From contig DCII01000002.1 of the NCBI GenBank assembly GCA_002315935.1, positions 70,869 to 134,868 of the forward strand: a stretch of DNA of 64,000 nt, in the 5' to 3' direction. Below are positions 24,651 through 33,918 of this stretch, piece by piece. The notes below the pieces were generated by a model. That model did no database searches and was not told where the DNA came from. It was given only the letters and a program-made list of their open reading frames with translations. Within the stretch, counting starts at the first letter, position 1. Every line of letters begins with the position of its first letter. Origin of the DNA: Ruminococcaceae bacterium UBA1730 (lineage in GTDB: Bacteria > Bacillota > Clostridia > Oscillospirales > Acutalibacteraceae). Made by a program: the position numbers and the translations under genes.

Positions 24651-25691
24651 CTATTTCACTATTGCCCAACGCATTTTTGTTGAATGTGCTCTCGGATTAT
24701 TGAAGCATTCCTCTGCGGAAGGTCTTATAACATCCTTTGCAACATCCGAATAAATTCCGTTTCGCAGACCCTCTTTGAATGCCTTTTTAACAAGTCTGTC
24801 TTCGCCCGAATGGAAGGTCAGAATTGCAATTCTTCCTCCGCTCTTCATAACGCTCGGAAGCTTATCAAGAAACGCATATAGAACCTCGAATTCGCTGTTG
24901 ACATCAATCCTCAACGCCTGAAAGGTTCTCTGACAGGATTTCTTAACGGCATCCTTTCTTTCTTTTTCGGGCAGAAACGAAAGTGACTGTGCAACAACCG
25001 CATATAACTGCTTTGTTGTTTCGATTTTATCGCCTTTATTGAGAACCCTTCTGATTTCTCTTGCAATTCTCTCTGCATATGGTTCATCGGAATTTTCAAC
25101 GAACATTCCTGCAATTTCATTATATGAAAGCTCCTTCAGTCTCTCTGCGGCTGTAACTCCGCTTGTCGGGTCAAGGCGAAGGTCAAGAGGACCGTCTGCT
25201 TTGAATGTGAATCCCCTTTCGGGATTATCAATCTGCATTGAAGATACTCCGAGGTCAGCAAGCACAAAATCAAATTTTTCATTCGGAGCAACCTTATCAA
25301 TCTCCGCAAAATTCATCCGTCTGATTGTCAGAATATCTTCGCCGTAACCGAGAGAAGCAAGGCGTGCCTTTGTTTTTTCGGATTCAATCGGGTCAACATC
25401 GGTTGCGTACATATGCCCTTTTCCTTCAAGGCATTCAAGCATTTTCTGCGTATGACCGCCGTAGCCGAGAGTTGCATCATAGCCGACCTGACCGGGTTTA
25501 ATCTGCAAAAAATCAAGAATTTCATTGACGCAGATTGAAATGTGCATTCCTGCCGGAGTTTTGCCGCTCTTTATTATCTTTTCAACATCATCTTTATATT
25601 TTGAGGGGTCAAGCTCCTTGTATTTTTCTTCGAATTTTCTCGGGTGAGTGCCCTTATATCTTACTCTTCTCTTATGCTCCTGTTGTTCCAT
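24651..25691 (-). CDS. rsmH: 16S rRNA (cytosine1402-N4)-methyltransferase, RsmH family, N-terminally extended
   Basis: SAM-dependent methyltransferase. Signature blocks: YDATLGYGGHTQKMLE (motif I), ATDVDP, FVLADLGVSSMQIDNPERGF, DGPLDLRLDP, QALRIDVNSE and AILTFHSGEDRLVK. At 346 residues it is about 35 longer than usual because of a basic N-terminus (HKRRVRYKGTHPRKFEEKY). It stands alone rather than in a division/cell-wall cluster with mraZ or ftsL, so a second RsmH may exist elsewhere and this copy may have a different target. It has its own promoter. Confidence 0.88.
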   Translation of the reverse strand: MEQQEHKRRVRYKGTHPRKFEEKYKELDPSKYKDDVEKIIKSGKTPAGMHISICVNEILDFLQIKPGQVGYDATLGYGGHTQKMLECLEGKGHMYATDVDPIESEKTKARLASLGYGEDILTIRRMNFAEIDKVAPNEKFDFVLADLGVSSMQIDNPERGFTFKADGPLDLRLDPTSGVTAAERLKELSYNEIAGMFVENSDEPYAERIAREIRRVLNKGDKIETTKQLYAVVAQSLSFLPEKERKDAVKKSCQRTFQALRIDVNSEFEVLYAFLDKLPSVMKSGGRIAILTFHSGEDRLVKKAFKEGLRNGIYSDVAKDVIRPSAEECFNNPRAHSTKMRWAIVK

Positions 25692-25719
25692 TTCATACTC
25701 CGTTTTTTGAATTTATGAA

Positions 25720-25748
25720 ATTATATCACTTTATCATTCTTTTGTCCA
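25720..25748 (-). promoter_or_regulatory. SigA-type promoter for the rsmH-type gene
   Basis: Read leftward: TGGACA (25748-25743), 17 bases, TATAAT (25725-25720), just past the aconitase X terminator. Confidence 0.7.
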
Positions 25749-25750
25749 TA

Positions 25751-25782
25751 ATAAAATCCCGCAATGCAAAAGCATCACGGGA
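25751..25782 (-). terminator. terminator after aconitase X genes
   Basis: Leftward stem TCCCGTGATGC with GCATTGCGGGA around a TTTT loop, followed by TTTTATT. Confidence 0.8.
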
Positions 25783-25796
25783 AAATTCAATTGGAA

Positions 25797-26261
25797 TTAT
25801 TCAACTGTAACAGTGCCGTCTTCATCAACAGTTATCATCATTCCGTCCTTGACATAATCAAGGAATTCCTGACCGAGGCAGTCGATGGTAACAACAGGCT
25901 CATCACACCAGTTAGCCGCAAGAACTGCACCTGCTGCCGCAAGAGAGTCGATATGCTCCGAGAAAAGAAGGCAGGTGGGGCATTTACCGAGAGACTTTGC
26001 ACAGAAGAAAATCATTCCGCCGGTTGTTGAACCGATTGTCTGCGGAAGGCAGAGAGCCTTATCCTGCATGGGCTTTCTGTAAAGATCCTTGTTATTCTGG
26101 TCATCGCATTCGGTATTCTTATATTTATTACCGATAATGGGAAGTTCGCCGAACTGAAGAGCTCCCTGGAAGGAAGCAAGAGTATTGAAGCCGTTGTGAG
26201 AAACAAGAGCAGGTGCTTTGCATTTGCCTGCAACAACGGGACGACCTTTAAACTGTTTCAT
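25797..26261 (-). CDS. aconitase X swivel-domain subunit (DUF126)
   Basis: The small subunit (154 residues) of a two-part aconitase X dehydratase. It shows the swivel-domain landmarks KGRPVVAGKCKAPALVS, IIGNKYKNTECDD and LCLPQTIGSTTGGMIFFCA, and ends in an acidic VTVDEDGTVTVE. Bacterial aconitase X enzymes of known function dehydrate cis-3-hydroxy-L-proline; archaeal ones act on phosphomevalonate. AAGGAGG lies 9 bases upstream, inside the large-subunit end, so the two are made together. Confidence 0.87.
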   Translation of the reverse strand: MKQFKGRPVVAGKCKAPALVSHNGFNTLASFQGALQFGELPIIGNKYKNTECDDQNNKDLYRKPMQDKALCLPQTIGSTTGGMIFFCAKSLGKCPTCLLFSEHIDSLAAAGAVLAANWCDEPVVTIDCLGQEFLDYVKDGMMITVDEDGTVTVE

Positions 26262-26262
26262 C

Positions 26263-27549
26263 TTACTTTACCTCCTTTGTGATGATGCCGAGAATTTCAT
26301 CGCTTGTGTAATAACGGGCGGTGGTGTATGTTCTGAGCTTGTTTGAATTTGTGATAACAGGCTCTTTCTTTGCCAGAGGATTATTCATATACATGAGCGG
26401 GCAGATGTAACTGAGAACTACGCCTGCATCGGCAAGCTGCTTTGCGGCAGGAGTTTTCTCAAACTTCTCTTTAACGCCGGGTGCGCAGGTGAATACTGTG
26501 GGGACAGAAACCTTCTTAAGACCGTTCTTCTTAAGACCTGCAACAACATTTGCAGTCCATTCATTGAGCTGAGCAAGAGAAAGATGGGGGCAACCAACGA
26601 AGCAAAGAGAGGGCTTCGCATTCTTATCCTTCCACATAACGGGATAGTTTGCCTTGACTCTTTCAAGCTCTGCATCATCAATTTCATAAACCTTTGCACC
26701 TTCTGCGATAAGAGCTTCGCCCTGTTCAACTGCTTCGGGAGTAAGGTTTGCGATATGATAAAGACCGACTGCACCGTTTGAAGCAGTTGCCGCACCGAAA
26801 TCCTTGAGATATGCACAGGTGTCGCCGTCAAGCTTTGTTCCGAGGAACTTATCAAGACCGATGATATAAGGAACATCCTCCATAACCTTCATTCCGATAG
26901 CCGAGCCGAGAATCTGAGCTTCGGGCTTCTTGGAGGTATTGACCTTAACAATCCATGTTGCTTTTCTGCCTTCATCGGTAAGAAGTCCGAAATAAGGAAC
27001 TCTGCCGACAATTGAGCCGAAAAGCTCAATGATTCCGGAGTTTCTGTTGCAGCGTGCACCGAGAACGGAGTTGGCATAAACAACAGCTGAGGATTCTGCC
27101 CACGAAAGAACCTCACCCTTGTTGGGCTTGTTGCCTACTTCGTCCATGTAGCAGGTGCAGGTATAAGCATTCTTATCAACAAGACCGAGCTTTGCAAGCT
27201 GAGCATCATAAGAATTCTGAACGGAATACATGAACTTATTGAAAACAAAATTCTTGAGGAAATTTGAAGGAACCTTGGGGTCAAGAGGCTTCGGGTCAAC
27301 AGAGAATTTCTGACCCGAAATTGCTCCGCCTTCAATGAGCTTATCCATGAGGTCATAAACAGGCTTCATAACGCCGAGTCCGAAGCTTGTTACAAGGTGA
27401 CCCATCTTGCTCGAAACGGGAACCATTTCAGTTGCTCCGAAAGCATCGCCGTACATAACAAGGGTCTTCATAACCTTTGCCATTGTTTCACCCTTTGAGC
27501 CGTTGAGAATATCAAGCTCTTCCTGAGTGAGTTTCATTTTGTACTCCAT
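26263..27549 (-). CDS. aconitase X catalytic subunit (DUF521)
   Basis: The large subunit (428 residues; MKLTQEELDIL is the usual N-terminus). Landmarks are LNGSKGETMAKVMKTLV, ESSAVVYANSVLGARCNRNSG, FVGCPHLSLAQLNEW and CAPGVKEKFE; the cysteines probably bind an Fe-S or metal cofactor. ATG 27549 has AAAGGA 11 bases upstream; ATG 27540 has GGAG 6 bases upstream and may be the true start. No hydroxyproline epimerase, reductase, racemase or transporter lies beside it, so the substrate is open. Confidence 0.87.
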   Translation of the reverse strand: MEYKMKLTQEELDILNGSKGETMAKVMKTLVMYGDAFGATEMVPVSSKMGHLVTSFGLGVMKPVYDLMDKLIEGGAISGQKFSVDPKPLDPKVPSNFLKNFVFNKFMYSVQNSYDAQLAKLGLVDKNAYTCTCYMDEVGNKPNKGEVLSWAESSAVVYANSVLGARCNRNSGIIELFGSIVGRVPYFGLLTDEGRKATWIVKVNTSKKPEAQILGSAIGMKVMEDVPYIIGLDKFLGTKLDGDTCAYLKDFGAATASNGAVGLYHIANLTPEAVEQGEALIAEGAKVYEIDDAELERVKANYPVMWKDKNAKPSLCFVGCPHLSLAQLNEWTANVVAGLKKNGLKKVSVPTVFTCAPGVKEKFEKTPAAKQLADAGVVLSYICPLMYMNNPLAKKEPVITNSNKLRTYTTARYYTSDEILGIITKEVK

Positions 27550-27603
27550 AACAATGTCTGTCCTTTCTGAATCAGAGCATAAGCTCCGAAAATTTTACAA
27601 TTC

Positions 27604-27633
27604 ATTTTATCATAGTGGCAACATAAAATTCAA
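27604..27633 (-). promoter_or_regulatory. promoter for the aconitase X genes
   Basis: Read leftward: TTGAAT (27633-27628), 18 bases, TAAAAT (27609-27604), about 55 bases before the start. Confidence 0.55.
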
Positions 27634-27653
27634 TAGAATTTCAAATAAAAATA

Positions 27654-29357
27654 TCAAGAATATATTTCTTTTTCGTATTCGGAAAGAATTTCAAGACTTT
27701 CGCCTGAAATCCTGTTCAACGAACCTTCGTCAAACGGAGAAACAAGACCGGAATTTTCAACAAGCTCGCCAAAGGAAATATTGCCGGTTGACTTCATGAA
27801 ATCAATATATTTTCCGAGAGTTGAATTGAAATTCTTCTTGGAAAGCATAAAAAATCCGAGTGCAACGCACTGTGCAAGGCAATAATCAATATAATAAAAC
27901 GGCGACTCATAAATATGCATCTGATACTGCCAGCGTGTGCCTTTTTCGAGATAAGGTATTCCTTCAAACGAAATATAAGGTCTGTATTTCTTTTCAAGCT
28001 TCAGATATTCGGCGTTTCTTTCGGCAGGAGTCAGCTCGGGATTTTCATAAACAATATGCTGAAATTCATCAACTATAACGCCGTAAGGAATGAACGAAAG
28101 TGCATCAACAAGATGCTTATAGCGATATTTTGAAGCTGTTTTGCCGAAGAAATCATCCATATATCCGTGGCAGAGAAATTCCATGCTCATCGAATGGCAT
28201 TCATGCGTTTCCATGCCGACCGGATAATCGGGTTGGCTGAATTCAAACATAAAATCCGCCGCAAGAGCGTGGCCGAATTCGTGAGTAATGGTATCTATAT
28301 CGGCAGATGAACCGTTGAAATTCGCAAGAATGAACGGCTGTTTATATTTCGGGAAGGTTGTGCAGTAACCACCGCCCCATTTATTCTCTCTTGCTTCAAC
28401 ATCAAAGGCTTCTGCCGAAAGCATTCTGCTCATGAATTCACCGATTGCAGGATTCATAGAATCATACATTTTTTGTGCTTTTCTGAAAATTTCATCTTTA
28501 TCAATAACAGGTCTCGGCATTTCACCGGTTACGCAGACTGCGGAATCATAGAACATTATTTTATCAAAACCGAGACGCTTAGAAATTGATTTTTTAATCT
28601 TATCAACCACGGGAACAAGGTCTTCTTCAACGCTTTTTCTGAATCTTGAAACCATGTCCTTATTGTAGTCTATTCTGTTCATTCTGCAATAACCCAGCTC
28701 AACAAAATTCTCAAAGCCGAGTTTTCTTGCGATTGCCGTTCTGACCTTAACGAGGTCAGCAAAGATAGTATCAAGCTCATCGGAATTTTCCGAAAGAGTT
28801 CTTCCGATTGCTTCGGCGGCTTTTCTTCTTGTTTCTCTGTTATCATCCTCAAGCCTGCCTCGAAGAACGGAAAGAGGCATTTTTTCGCCTTCAAATTCAA
28901 AAAGAAGGTCACCCATGAATTTTGAATATTTCGTAACGAGTGCATTTTCCTTCTGCATATCTTCGATAACTTCATCGGAAAAGGTTTTTTGCGAAATCTC
29001 GAAGCCCTTGAACACCCTCGGATTAATCAGCTTTTCTGCTTCCGCTCTGAACGGAGAAGCAAGCATAGCCTTTTCGTATTCATTTGAGAATTTTGCAAAA
29101 AGCGGAGATGATTCATCATAATAATCCATCTCTGAGTTATAAAATTCATCGGCGGTGTTGAGAGTAAATCTGCAATTTGCAAGAGAAGCAGAGGTCTCGA
29201 TTTCTTCGCTGATTTTATTGAATTCATCCCTTGCGGATTTAAGGTCTTGAGCACAGGAAGCATTCTTTATCTTTTCAATAACCGATTTTATTTCCTTTTC
29301 CGCTTTTTCAACCGTATATCTTTCATATGGTATTTCGCTTACCTTCGTGTTAATCAC
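27654..29357 (-). CDS. M3 family oligoendopeptidase
   Basis: Cytoplasmic zinc peptidase of 567 residues cutting short peptides. The HEFGH zinc motif lies near residue 360, with the downstream ligand Glu expected in METHECHSMSMEF. N-terminal helices (IPYERYTVEKAEKEI) and GYCRMNRIDYNKDMV fit the pepF/M3 clade. The annotated GTG at 29357 lies within AGGTGAT, which itself looks like the ribosome site; the next possible start, 4 bases later in frame, would be a non-standard ACG. Follows the alpha/beta hydrolase by 24 bases. Confidence 0.92.
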   Translation of the reverse strand: MINTKVSEIPYERYTVEKAEKEIKSVIEKIKNASCAQDLKSARDEFNKISEEIETSASLANCRFTLNTADEFYNSEMDYYDESSPLFAKFSNEYEKAMLASPFRAEAEKLINPRVFKGFEISQKTFSDEVIEDMQKENALVTKYSKFMGDLLFEFEGEKMPLSVLRGRLEDDNRETRRKAAEAIGRTLSENSDELDTIFADLVKVRTAIARKLGFENFVELGYCRMNRIDYNKDMVSRFRKSVEEDLVPVVDKIKKSISKRLGFDKIMFYDSAVCVTGEMPRPVIDKDEIFRKAQKMYDSMNPAIGEFMSRMLSAEAFDVEARENKWGGGYCTTFPKYKQPFILANFNGSSADIDTITHEFGHALAADFMFEFSQPDYPVGMETHECHSMSMEFLCHGYMDDFFGKTASKYRYKHLVDALSFIPYGVIVDEFQHIVYENPELTPAERNAEYLKLEKKYRPYISFEGIPYLEKGTRWQYQMHIYESPFYYIDYCLAQCVALGFFMLSKKNFNSTLGKYIDFMKSTGNISFGELVENSGLVSPFDEGSLNRISGESLEILSEYEKEIYS

Positions 29358-29381
29358 CTCACGATTATTATTTCGAGCTTA

Positions 29382-30365
29382 TTAATCCGTCTGCTTTTTA
29401 TCGGAAAAATCCTCGAAATATTTGCCGACAAATTCTTCAAGAGTCTGTTTATACTTATCGTAATCCGTATAAATTGAGCTTGCATGAACGGCATTCGGAA
29501 CGGAAAGCATTCTCTTATCGGGTGCCGAACAGGCTTCATAAAGCGGCTTGCACATTTCATAGGGAACGAATCTATCTGCTTCTCCGTGAATAAAAAGAGT
29601 CGGCGTTACCGAATGCTTGACCGCTTCAAGCGGAGAACATTTTTTGAAATCAAAATTACCCACAAGCTTCGAAACGGTGTTTGCGGCATATATGAACGGA
29701 AAAACAGGAAGATTGAACAGCTCCCTTGTCTGCGAGCAGAATTCATCCCAGCAGGATGTAAAGCCGCAGTCCGCAACGGCACAGAGAATATTTGACGGAA
29801 GGGGTTCACCCGTAACAAGCATAGTTGTTGCACTTCCCATTGATTCTCCGTGAAGAACAATTTTCGCTTCCGGGTCCCTGTCGATTATGTAAGCAATCCA
29901 GTCAAGAATCATGTATCTGTCATGATAACCCATTGAGCAATGCTTAACGGTATCCGGTCCGTGGCCGACCATATGAGGCATGACCACGCCAAAGCCTTTT
30001 TCATAATACAGCCTCGCATAAACCCCCACTGCGGCGGTGTTGGAGGAATAGCCGTGAATGACTATCGCCCAGTTATGACCGCCGTCTGAAGGCTCCAGAA
30101 CCTTGCCCTTCATGTGTCTGCCGATGCGGGAGAAAATTTCGGTATCTTCGGGAGCGTTCTTCTGATACCATTCATCTGCCTGCTTTCTTATTTCAGATTC
30201 TGTTCTTAATTTTTTGTCTCTTTTGTTTTTATATTTTCCGGAGCTTTTGATTTTGATAAGACGAGGAATATTGATAATATTCTCATAAACATACACGCCG
30301 GTTGCAAGATATAAAGCTCCTGCACCTGTCACAGCTCCTAAAGCTATTTTTGAAAGCTTGCTCAT
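29382..30365 (-). CDS. alpha/beta hydrolase with N-terminal membrane anchor
   Basis: A serine hydrolase of 327 residues. An N-terminal hydrophobic segment (ALGAVTGAGALYLATGVYVY) is followed by a basic stretch, then the fold: WAIVIHGYSSN (oxyanion region), LHGESMGSATTM with the nucleophile Ser, FIHGEADRFVP with the acid, and NAVHASS with the His. Family members include esterases and membrane-anchored lipases of the YqkD type. The start is ATG 30365 behind GGGGTG; the longer open frame lacks a ribosome site. Located between a Cof-type HAD gene and the M3 peptidase. Confidence 0.87.
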   Translation of the reverse strand: MSKLSKIALGAVTGAGALYLATGVYVYENIINIPRLIKIKSSGKYKNKRDKKLRTESEIRKQADEWYQKNAPEDTEIFSRIGRHMKGKVLEPSDGGHNWAIVIHGYSSNTAAVGVYARLYYEKGFGVVMPHMVGHGPDTVKHCSMGYHDRYMILDWIAYIIDRDPEAKIVLHGESMGSATTMLVTGEPLPSNILCAVADCGFTSCWDEFCSQTRELFNLPVFPFIYAANTVSKLVGNFDFKKCSPLEAVKHSVTPTLFIHGEADRFVPYEMCKPLYEACSAPDKRMLSVPNAVHASSIYTDYDKYKQTLEEFVGKYFEDFSDKKQTD

Positions 30366-30379
30366 GGTTTCACCCCTTT

Positions 30380-31156
30380 TCAAAGCAGAAATCTTTCTAT
30401 CGCCTTTGCAACGCCGCATTCAATATTCGAATCGGTAATATAATCCGCCGCCTCGAGAATATGCGGCTGTGCATTTTTCATTGCAACACCTATTCCTGCA
30501 AATTTAATCATGTCAATGTCGTTTCCGCCGTCACCGATTGCAATTGTGTTTTCTCTTTTAATTCCGAGAGCATCAATCGCAACCTGAATTCCCGTTGCCT
30601 TATTCAGTCCCTTTGAAACGCAGTCATAATAATATCCCATCGGGAAGAACGAAAGCTCCTCCGAAAAATTCTCAAGAAAAGCCTCCGGAACACTGCTTTC
30701 AACGGCAATGACCTGAATTTCATCATTCTTAAGATATTTTTCTATTTCTTCAACGCTGTCAACCGCTATCTGCGGACCTTCGGCTTTTCTGTTTCCACTG
30801 CAAAGGACATAGCATTTTTCTCTTCCCTCAAGAACCATCCAGTATTCACGGTGGCTGAAAATATATTCAGCCGCACCGATAACTGTTTTCTTCGGGATTG
30901 CACCGCTGTAAATTACCTTGTTATCAATCACAACATATGCTCCGCTTCCTGCAATGATTCCGTCAACATCAAGCTGTGAACGCAGATTATCGGGAATATT
31001 TCCCCATGACCTGCCCGTGTTGATAAACACTGAATGGCCCTTTTCTCTTGCTCTTCTGATTGCAATTCTGTTTTCTTCGGGAACAAAATATCTTGCACTC
31101 GTGAGAGTGTTGTCTATATCCAGAAAAACTGCACATTTTTCTTCTGAATTAAGCAT
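30380..31156 (-). CDS. Cof-type HAD-IIB family hydrolase
   Basis: A HAD phosphatase of 258 residues acting on sugar phosphates or cofactors such as FMN and pyridoxal phosphate. Motif I is VFLDIDNTLT (about 10-19), motif II INTGRSW, and motif IV AIGDGGNDIDMI, with the type IIB cap between. It starts two bases after the tyrS stop. Confidence 0.9.
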   Translation of the reverse strand: MLNSEEKCAVFLDIDNTLTSARYFVPEENRIAIRRAREKGHSVFINTGRSWGNIPDNLRSQLDVDGIIAGSGAYVVIDNKVIYSGAIPKKTVIGAAEYIFSHREYWMVLEGREKCYVLCSGNRKAEGPQIAVDSVEEIEKYLKNDEIQVIAVESSVPEAFLENFSEELSFFPMGYYYDCVSKGLNKATGIQVAIDALGIKRENTIAIGDGGNDIDMIKFAGIGVAMKNAQPHILEAADYITDSNIECGVAKAIERFLL

Positions 31157-31158
31157 TT

Positions 31159-32382
31159 TTAAGCCTCTATCTTATGGAATATTTTTTTGCCCTTCTTAAT
31201 TACAACAGGCTTATTCTTGAGGTCTGCCTGAGCAAAGGTCATGTTGAAATCCGTTGCCTTAACATCATCAACGGAAACTCCGCCCTGCTCAACAAGTCTT
31301 CTGCCCTCGCCTCTTGACTTTGTGATTCCAGTTTTGATAAGAACCGAAAGAATATCAATCCTTCCGTCTGTGAAATCTTCATCTGCAAGAGTTGTTGAAG
31401 GCATATTTTCAAGGTCACCGTTGCCGCCGAAAAGTGCTCTTGCAGAATTCTGAGCCTTTTCCGCTTCCTCTTCGCCGTGAACAAGCTTTGTAAGCTCATA
31501 TGCGAGAATTTCCTTTGCAGTGTTGAGCTGACTGCCTTCCCATTTATCCATTGCATCAATTTCTTCAAGAGGAAGGAAGGTGAGCATACGGATGCACTTG
31601 AGAACATCCGCATCAGCAACATTTCTCCAATACTGATAGAACTCATAGGGAGTAGTCTTTTCGGGGTCAAGCCATACTGCACCCGAAACGGTTTTGCCCA
31701 TCTTCTTGCCTTCGGAATTAAGGAGAAGGGTTATAGTCATTGCATGGGCATCCTTGCCGAGCTTCTTTCTGATAAGCTCCGTTCCGCCGAGCATATTTGA
31801 CCACTGGTCATCGCCGCCGAACTGCATATTACAGCCGTATTCCTTGAAGAGATGATAGAAGTCATAGCTCTGCATAATCATATAGTTGAATTCAAGGAAG
31901 CTGAGACCCTTTTCCATTCTCTGCTCATAGCACTTTGCACGGAGCATATTGTTAACGGAGAAGCAGGCTCCGACCTCACGAAGAACATCAACATAATTGA
32001 GGTCAAGAAGCCAGTCGGCGTTATTAACCATCATAGCCTTGTCCTCACCGAATTCGATGAAGCGGCTCATCTGCTTCTTGAAGCAGGCAATATTATGTTC
32101 AATCGTTTCTTTTGTAAGCATCTTTCTCATATCGGTCTTGCCGGAGGGGTCACCAATCATTCCCGTTCCGCCGCCGAGAAGAGCGATAGGTCTGTTACCA
32201 GCCATCTGAAGTCTTTTCATAAGGCAAAGAGCCATGAAATGGCCGACATGAAGGCTGTCGGCAGTCGGGTCAAAGCCGATATAAAATGTTGCTTTTCCGC
32301 TGTTGACAAGCTCTCTTATTTCTTTTTCATCCGTTACCTGGGCAATAAGTCCTCTTGCCACAAGCTCTTCGTAAATCTGCAT
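31159..32382 (-). CDS. tyrS: tyrosyl-tRNA synthetase
   Basis: Charges tRNA-Tyr. The class I signatures are HVGH in DPTADSLHVGHFMAL and the KMSKS-like KMGKT, with GGDDQWSNMLGGTEL for tyrosine binding and a C-terminal S4 RNA-binding domain (SRGEGRRLVEQGGVSVDD). 407 residues, typical. The start is ATG 32382 with AAAGGAAAG upstream; a TTG/GTG-type extension to 32403 carries that site. No T-box was seen in the 46-base gap upstream, unlike many tyrS genes. Confidence 0.96.
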   Translation of the reverse strand: MQIYEELVARGLIAQVTDEKEIRELVNSGKATFYIGFDPTADSLHVGHFMALCLMKRLQMAGNRPIALLGGGTGMIGDPSGKTDMRKMLTKETIEHNIACFKKQMSRFIEFGEDKAMMVNNADWLLDLNYVDVLREVGACFSVNNMLRAKCYEQRMEKGLSFLEFNYMIMQSYDFYHLFKEYGCNMQFGGDDQWSNMLGGTELIRKKLGKDAHAMTITLLLNSEGKKMGKTVSGAVWLDPEKTTPYEFYQYWRNVADADVLKCIRMLTFLPLEEIDAMDKWEGSQLNTAKEILAYELTKLVHGEEEAEKAQNSARALFGGNGDLENMPSTTLADEDFTDGRIDILSVLIKTGITKSRGEGRRLVEQGGVSVDDVKATDFNMTFAQADLKNKPVVIKKGKKIFHKIEA

Positions 32383-32428
32383 TGGTATCTTTCCTTTCAC
32401 CATATATATAATGTAAATAATTTATAGA

Positions 32429-33154
32429 TTAAATATTTGCGGTTGCATTCAGCCATTGCTTCGCCATGAGCATATGACCTGCAATTGTGGGATGAGTTCC
32501 GTCCCATGTGAAATACTCACGGTCGGCAGTTTTCATTGCTTCAATGAAGCAATCATAAAACGGAACAAAAGTACATCCGTATTTTTCTGCCGCCTGCTTC
32601 GCATAGGCTCTTATGAGCCTGTCCGCTTCAGCTCTCTGATTTTCGCAATCGGGAGTTTCATCGGTATCGGGTCTTCTGAACGTAGCTTCGCAATCCGGAC
32701 TTGGAGTAAGCCTATATGATATTTCAGACTTATCAAGAGGAAAATAGAACGGTTCGCAGATTATGATTCTCGTTTCGGGCAATTCTTTCCGTGTAATCTC
32801 AATTGCCTTGCAGAGTGCATCATAATATTTTTCTGCCGACTGCACGGGCGTTCTGCCCTCATGATAGCCGGTGTTGCCGTCATTTGTTCCTGCAAGAATG
32901 CTGACAACTGTCGGTTTATTGGCAATAACATCATCATACCATTTATCGAGAAGCTGATACATCGTGTATCCCGAATAACCCTTATTAATGAATTTCGGAC
33001 CTTTATCCGCATATTCAAGAGCAAGCTCACCGGCAACGATATATTGATAACCGTGACCCATTATATGGTTCAAATCCATTCGCTGAACTCTGTTTCCATC
33101 GGTTATTGAATCGCCCGAAAACAGAACAACATCATTTTTATCAAGCTTAATCAT
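32429..33154 (-). CDS. SGNH/GDSL-type esterase
   Basis: A hydrolase of 241 residues with the four SGNH blocks: FSGDSITDG (Ser near 15), the Gly block in NKGYSGYTM, SILAGTNDG with Asn, and WDGTHPTIAGH with Asp and His. Such proteins in gut Clostridia often remove acetyl groups from glycans. No signal peptide, so intracellular. The ATG overlaps the TIM-barrel gene's stop by 4 bases. Confidence 0.88.
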   Translation of the reverse strand: MIKLDKNDVVLFSGDSITDGNRVQRMDLNHIMGHGYQYIVAGELALEYADKGPKFINKGYSGYTMYQLLDKWYDDVIANKPTVVSILAGTNDGNTGYHEGRTPVQSAEKYYDALCKAIEITRKELPETRIIICEPFYFPLDKSEISYRLTPSPDCEATFRRPDTDETPDCENQRAEADRLIRAYAKQAAEKYGCTFVPFYDCFIEAMKTADREYFTWDGTHPTIAGHMLMAKQWLNATANI

Positions 33155-33918
33155 CTGTATTTTTTAAGAACCTCAAAAGCATTTTTTGCATCCTGCTCGA
33201 AGTCAATAACATCCGCTTCGATTGAACAGCTCGGAATGCCTGCCTTTATGCAGGGAAGAATGAAATCATCCTGATTGTATCCGTCTCCGACTGCCGGATA
33301 AATTCTCTTATGCTCGCCATCCCCGAGAGGGTTGGATGTATGAGCATGGATAAGCTTATCGGCATACCTCGTGATATTCTCAAGAGAATCGTTTCCATCA
33401 TGCATATGCTTGACATCACAGAGAACATTAATGTAAGGCGAACCGACCATTTCGGCAATTTCAACGCCGTTTTCAATTGTGTTGAGCCAGTTGCATTCTG
33501 CCTTACGCAGAGGTTCAATGGCGATTTTTATATTATATTTTTCGCAGTTGGGAACAACGTGCTTCTTAAGAAAATCAACGGTCTGAGCCTTGACCTCTTC
33601 AAGCGACATATCATCAGGCTTCTTTCTTGCACCTGACGAACCGAAAACAAGATATTCAAGTCCGAGATATGATGACCTTTCAAAAAGCTTTGAAAGATAT
33701 TCGCTGATTTTTTCATCATCACGCTCAGGACCGACTATACGAAGACCGATAAAGCAATTGGAAGTCAGAACGGGAATTCCGATATTCTTCATTTCTTCGA
33801 TTTTTTCATCCGTTGCCTTGACAATATCGCCGCTGTTTGATTCAACATAATCATAGCCGATTTCCTTGGCAATTTTCATTTTTTCAATGTCTGTGCCGAC
33901 ACATACACCGATTTTCAT
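33151..33918 (-). CDS. sugar phosphate isomerase/epimerase (xylose-isomerase-like TIM barrel)
   Basis: A TIM-barrel protein of 255 residues in the AP-endonuclease-2/xylose-isomerase-like superfamily. Barrel strands end in metal-ligand positions: KIAIEPLRKAE (Glu), NVLCDVKHMH (Asp, His), LIHAHTSNP (His) and SCSIEADV (Glu). These fit a divalent-metal epimerase or isomerase; the sugar is unknown. It begins directly after recN, and with the SGNH esterase forms a small carbohydrate pair placed among housekeeping genes. Confidence 0.85.
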   Translation of the reverse strand: MKIGVCVGTDIEKMKIAKEIGYDYVESNSGDIVKATDEKIEEMKNIGIPVLTSNCFIGLRIVGPERDDEKISEYLSKLFERSSYLGLEYLVFGSSGARKKPDDMSLEEVKAQTVDFLKKHVVPNCEKYNIKIAIEPLRKAECNWLNTIENGVEIAEMVGSPYINVLCDVKHMHDGNDSLENITRYADKLIHAHTSNPLGDGEHKRIYPAVGDGYNQDDFILPCIKAGIPSCSIEADVIDFEQDAKNAFEVLKKYR

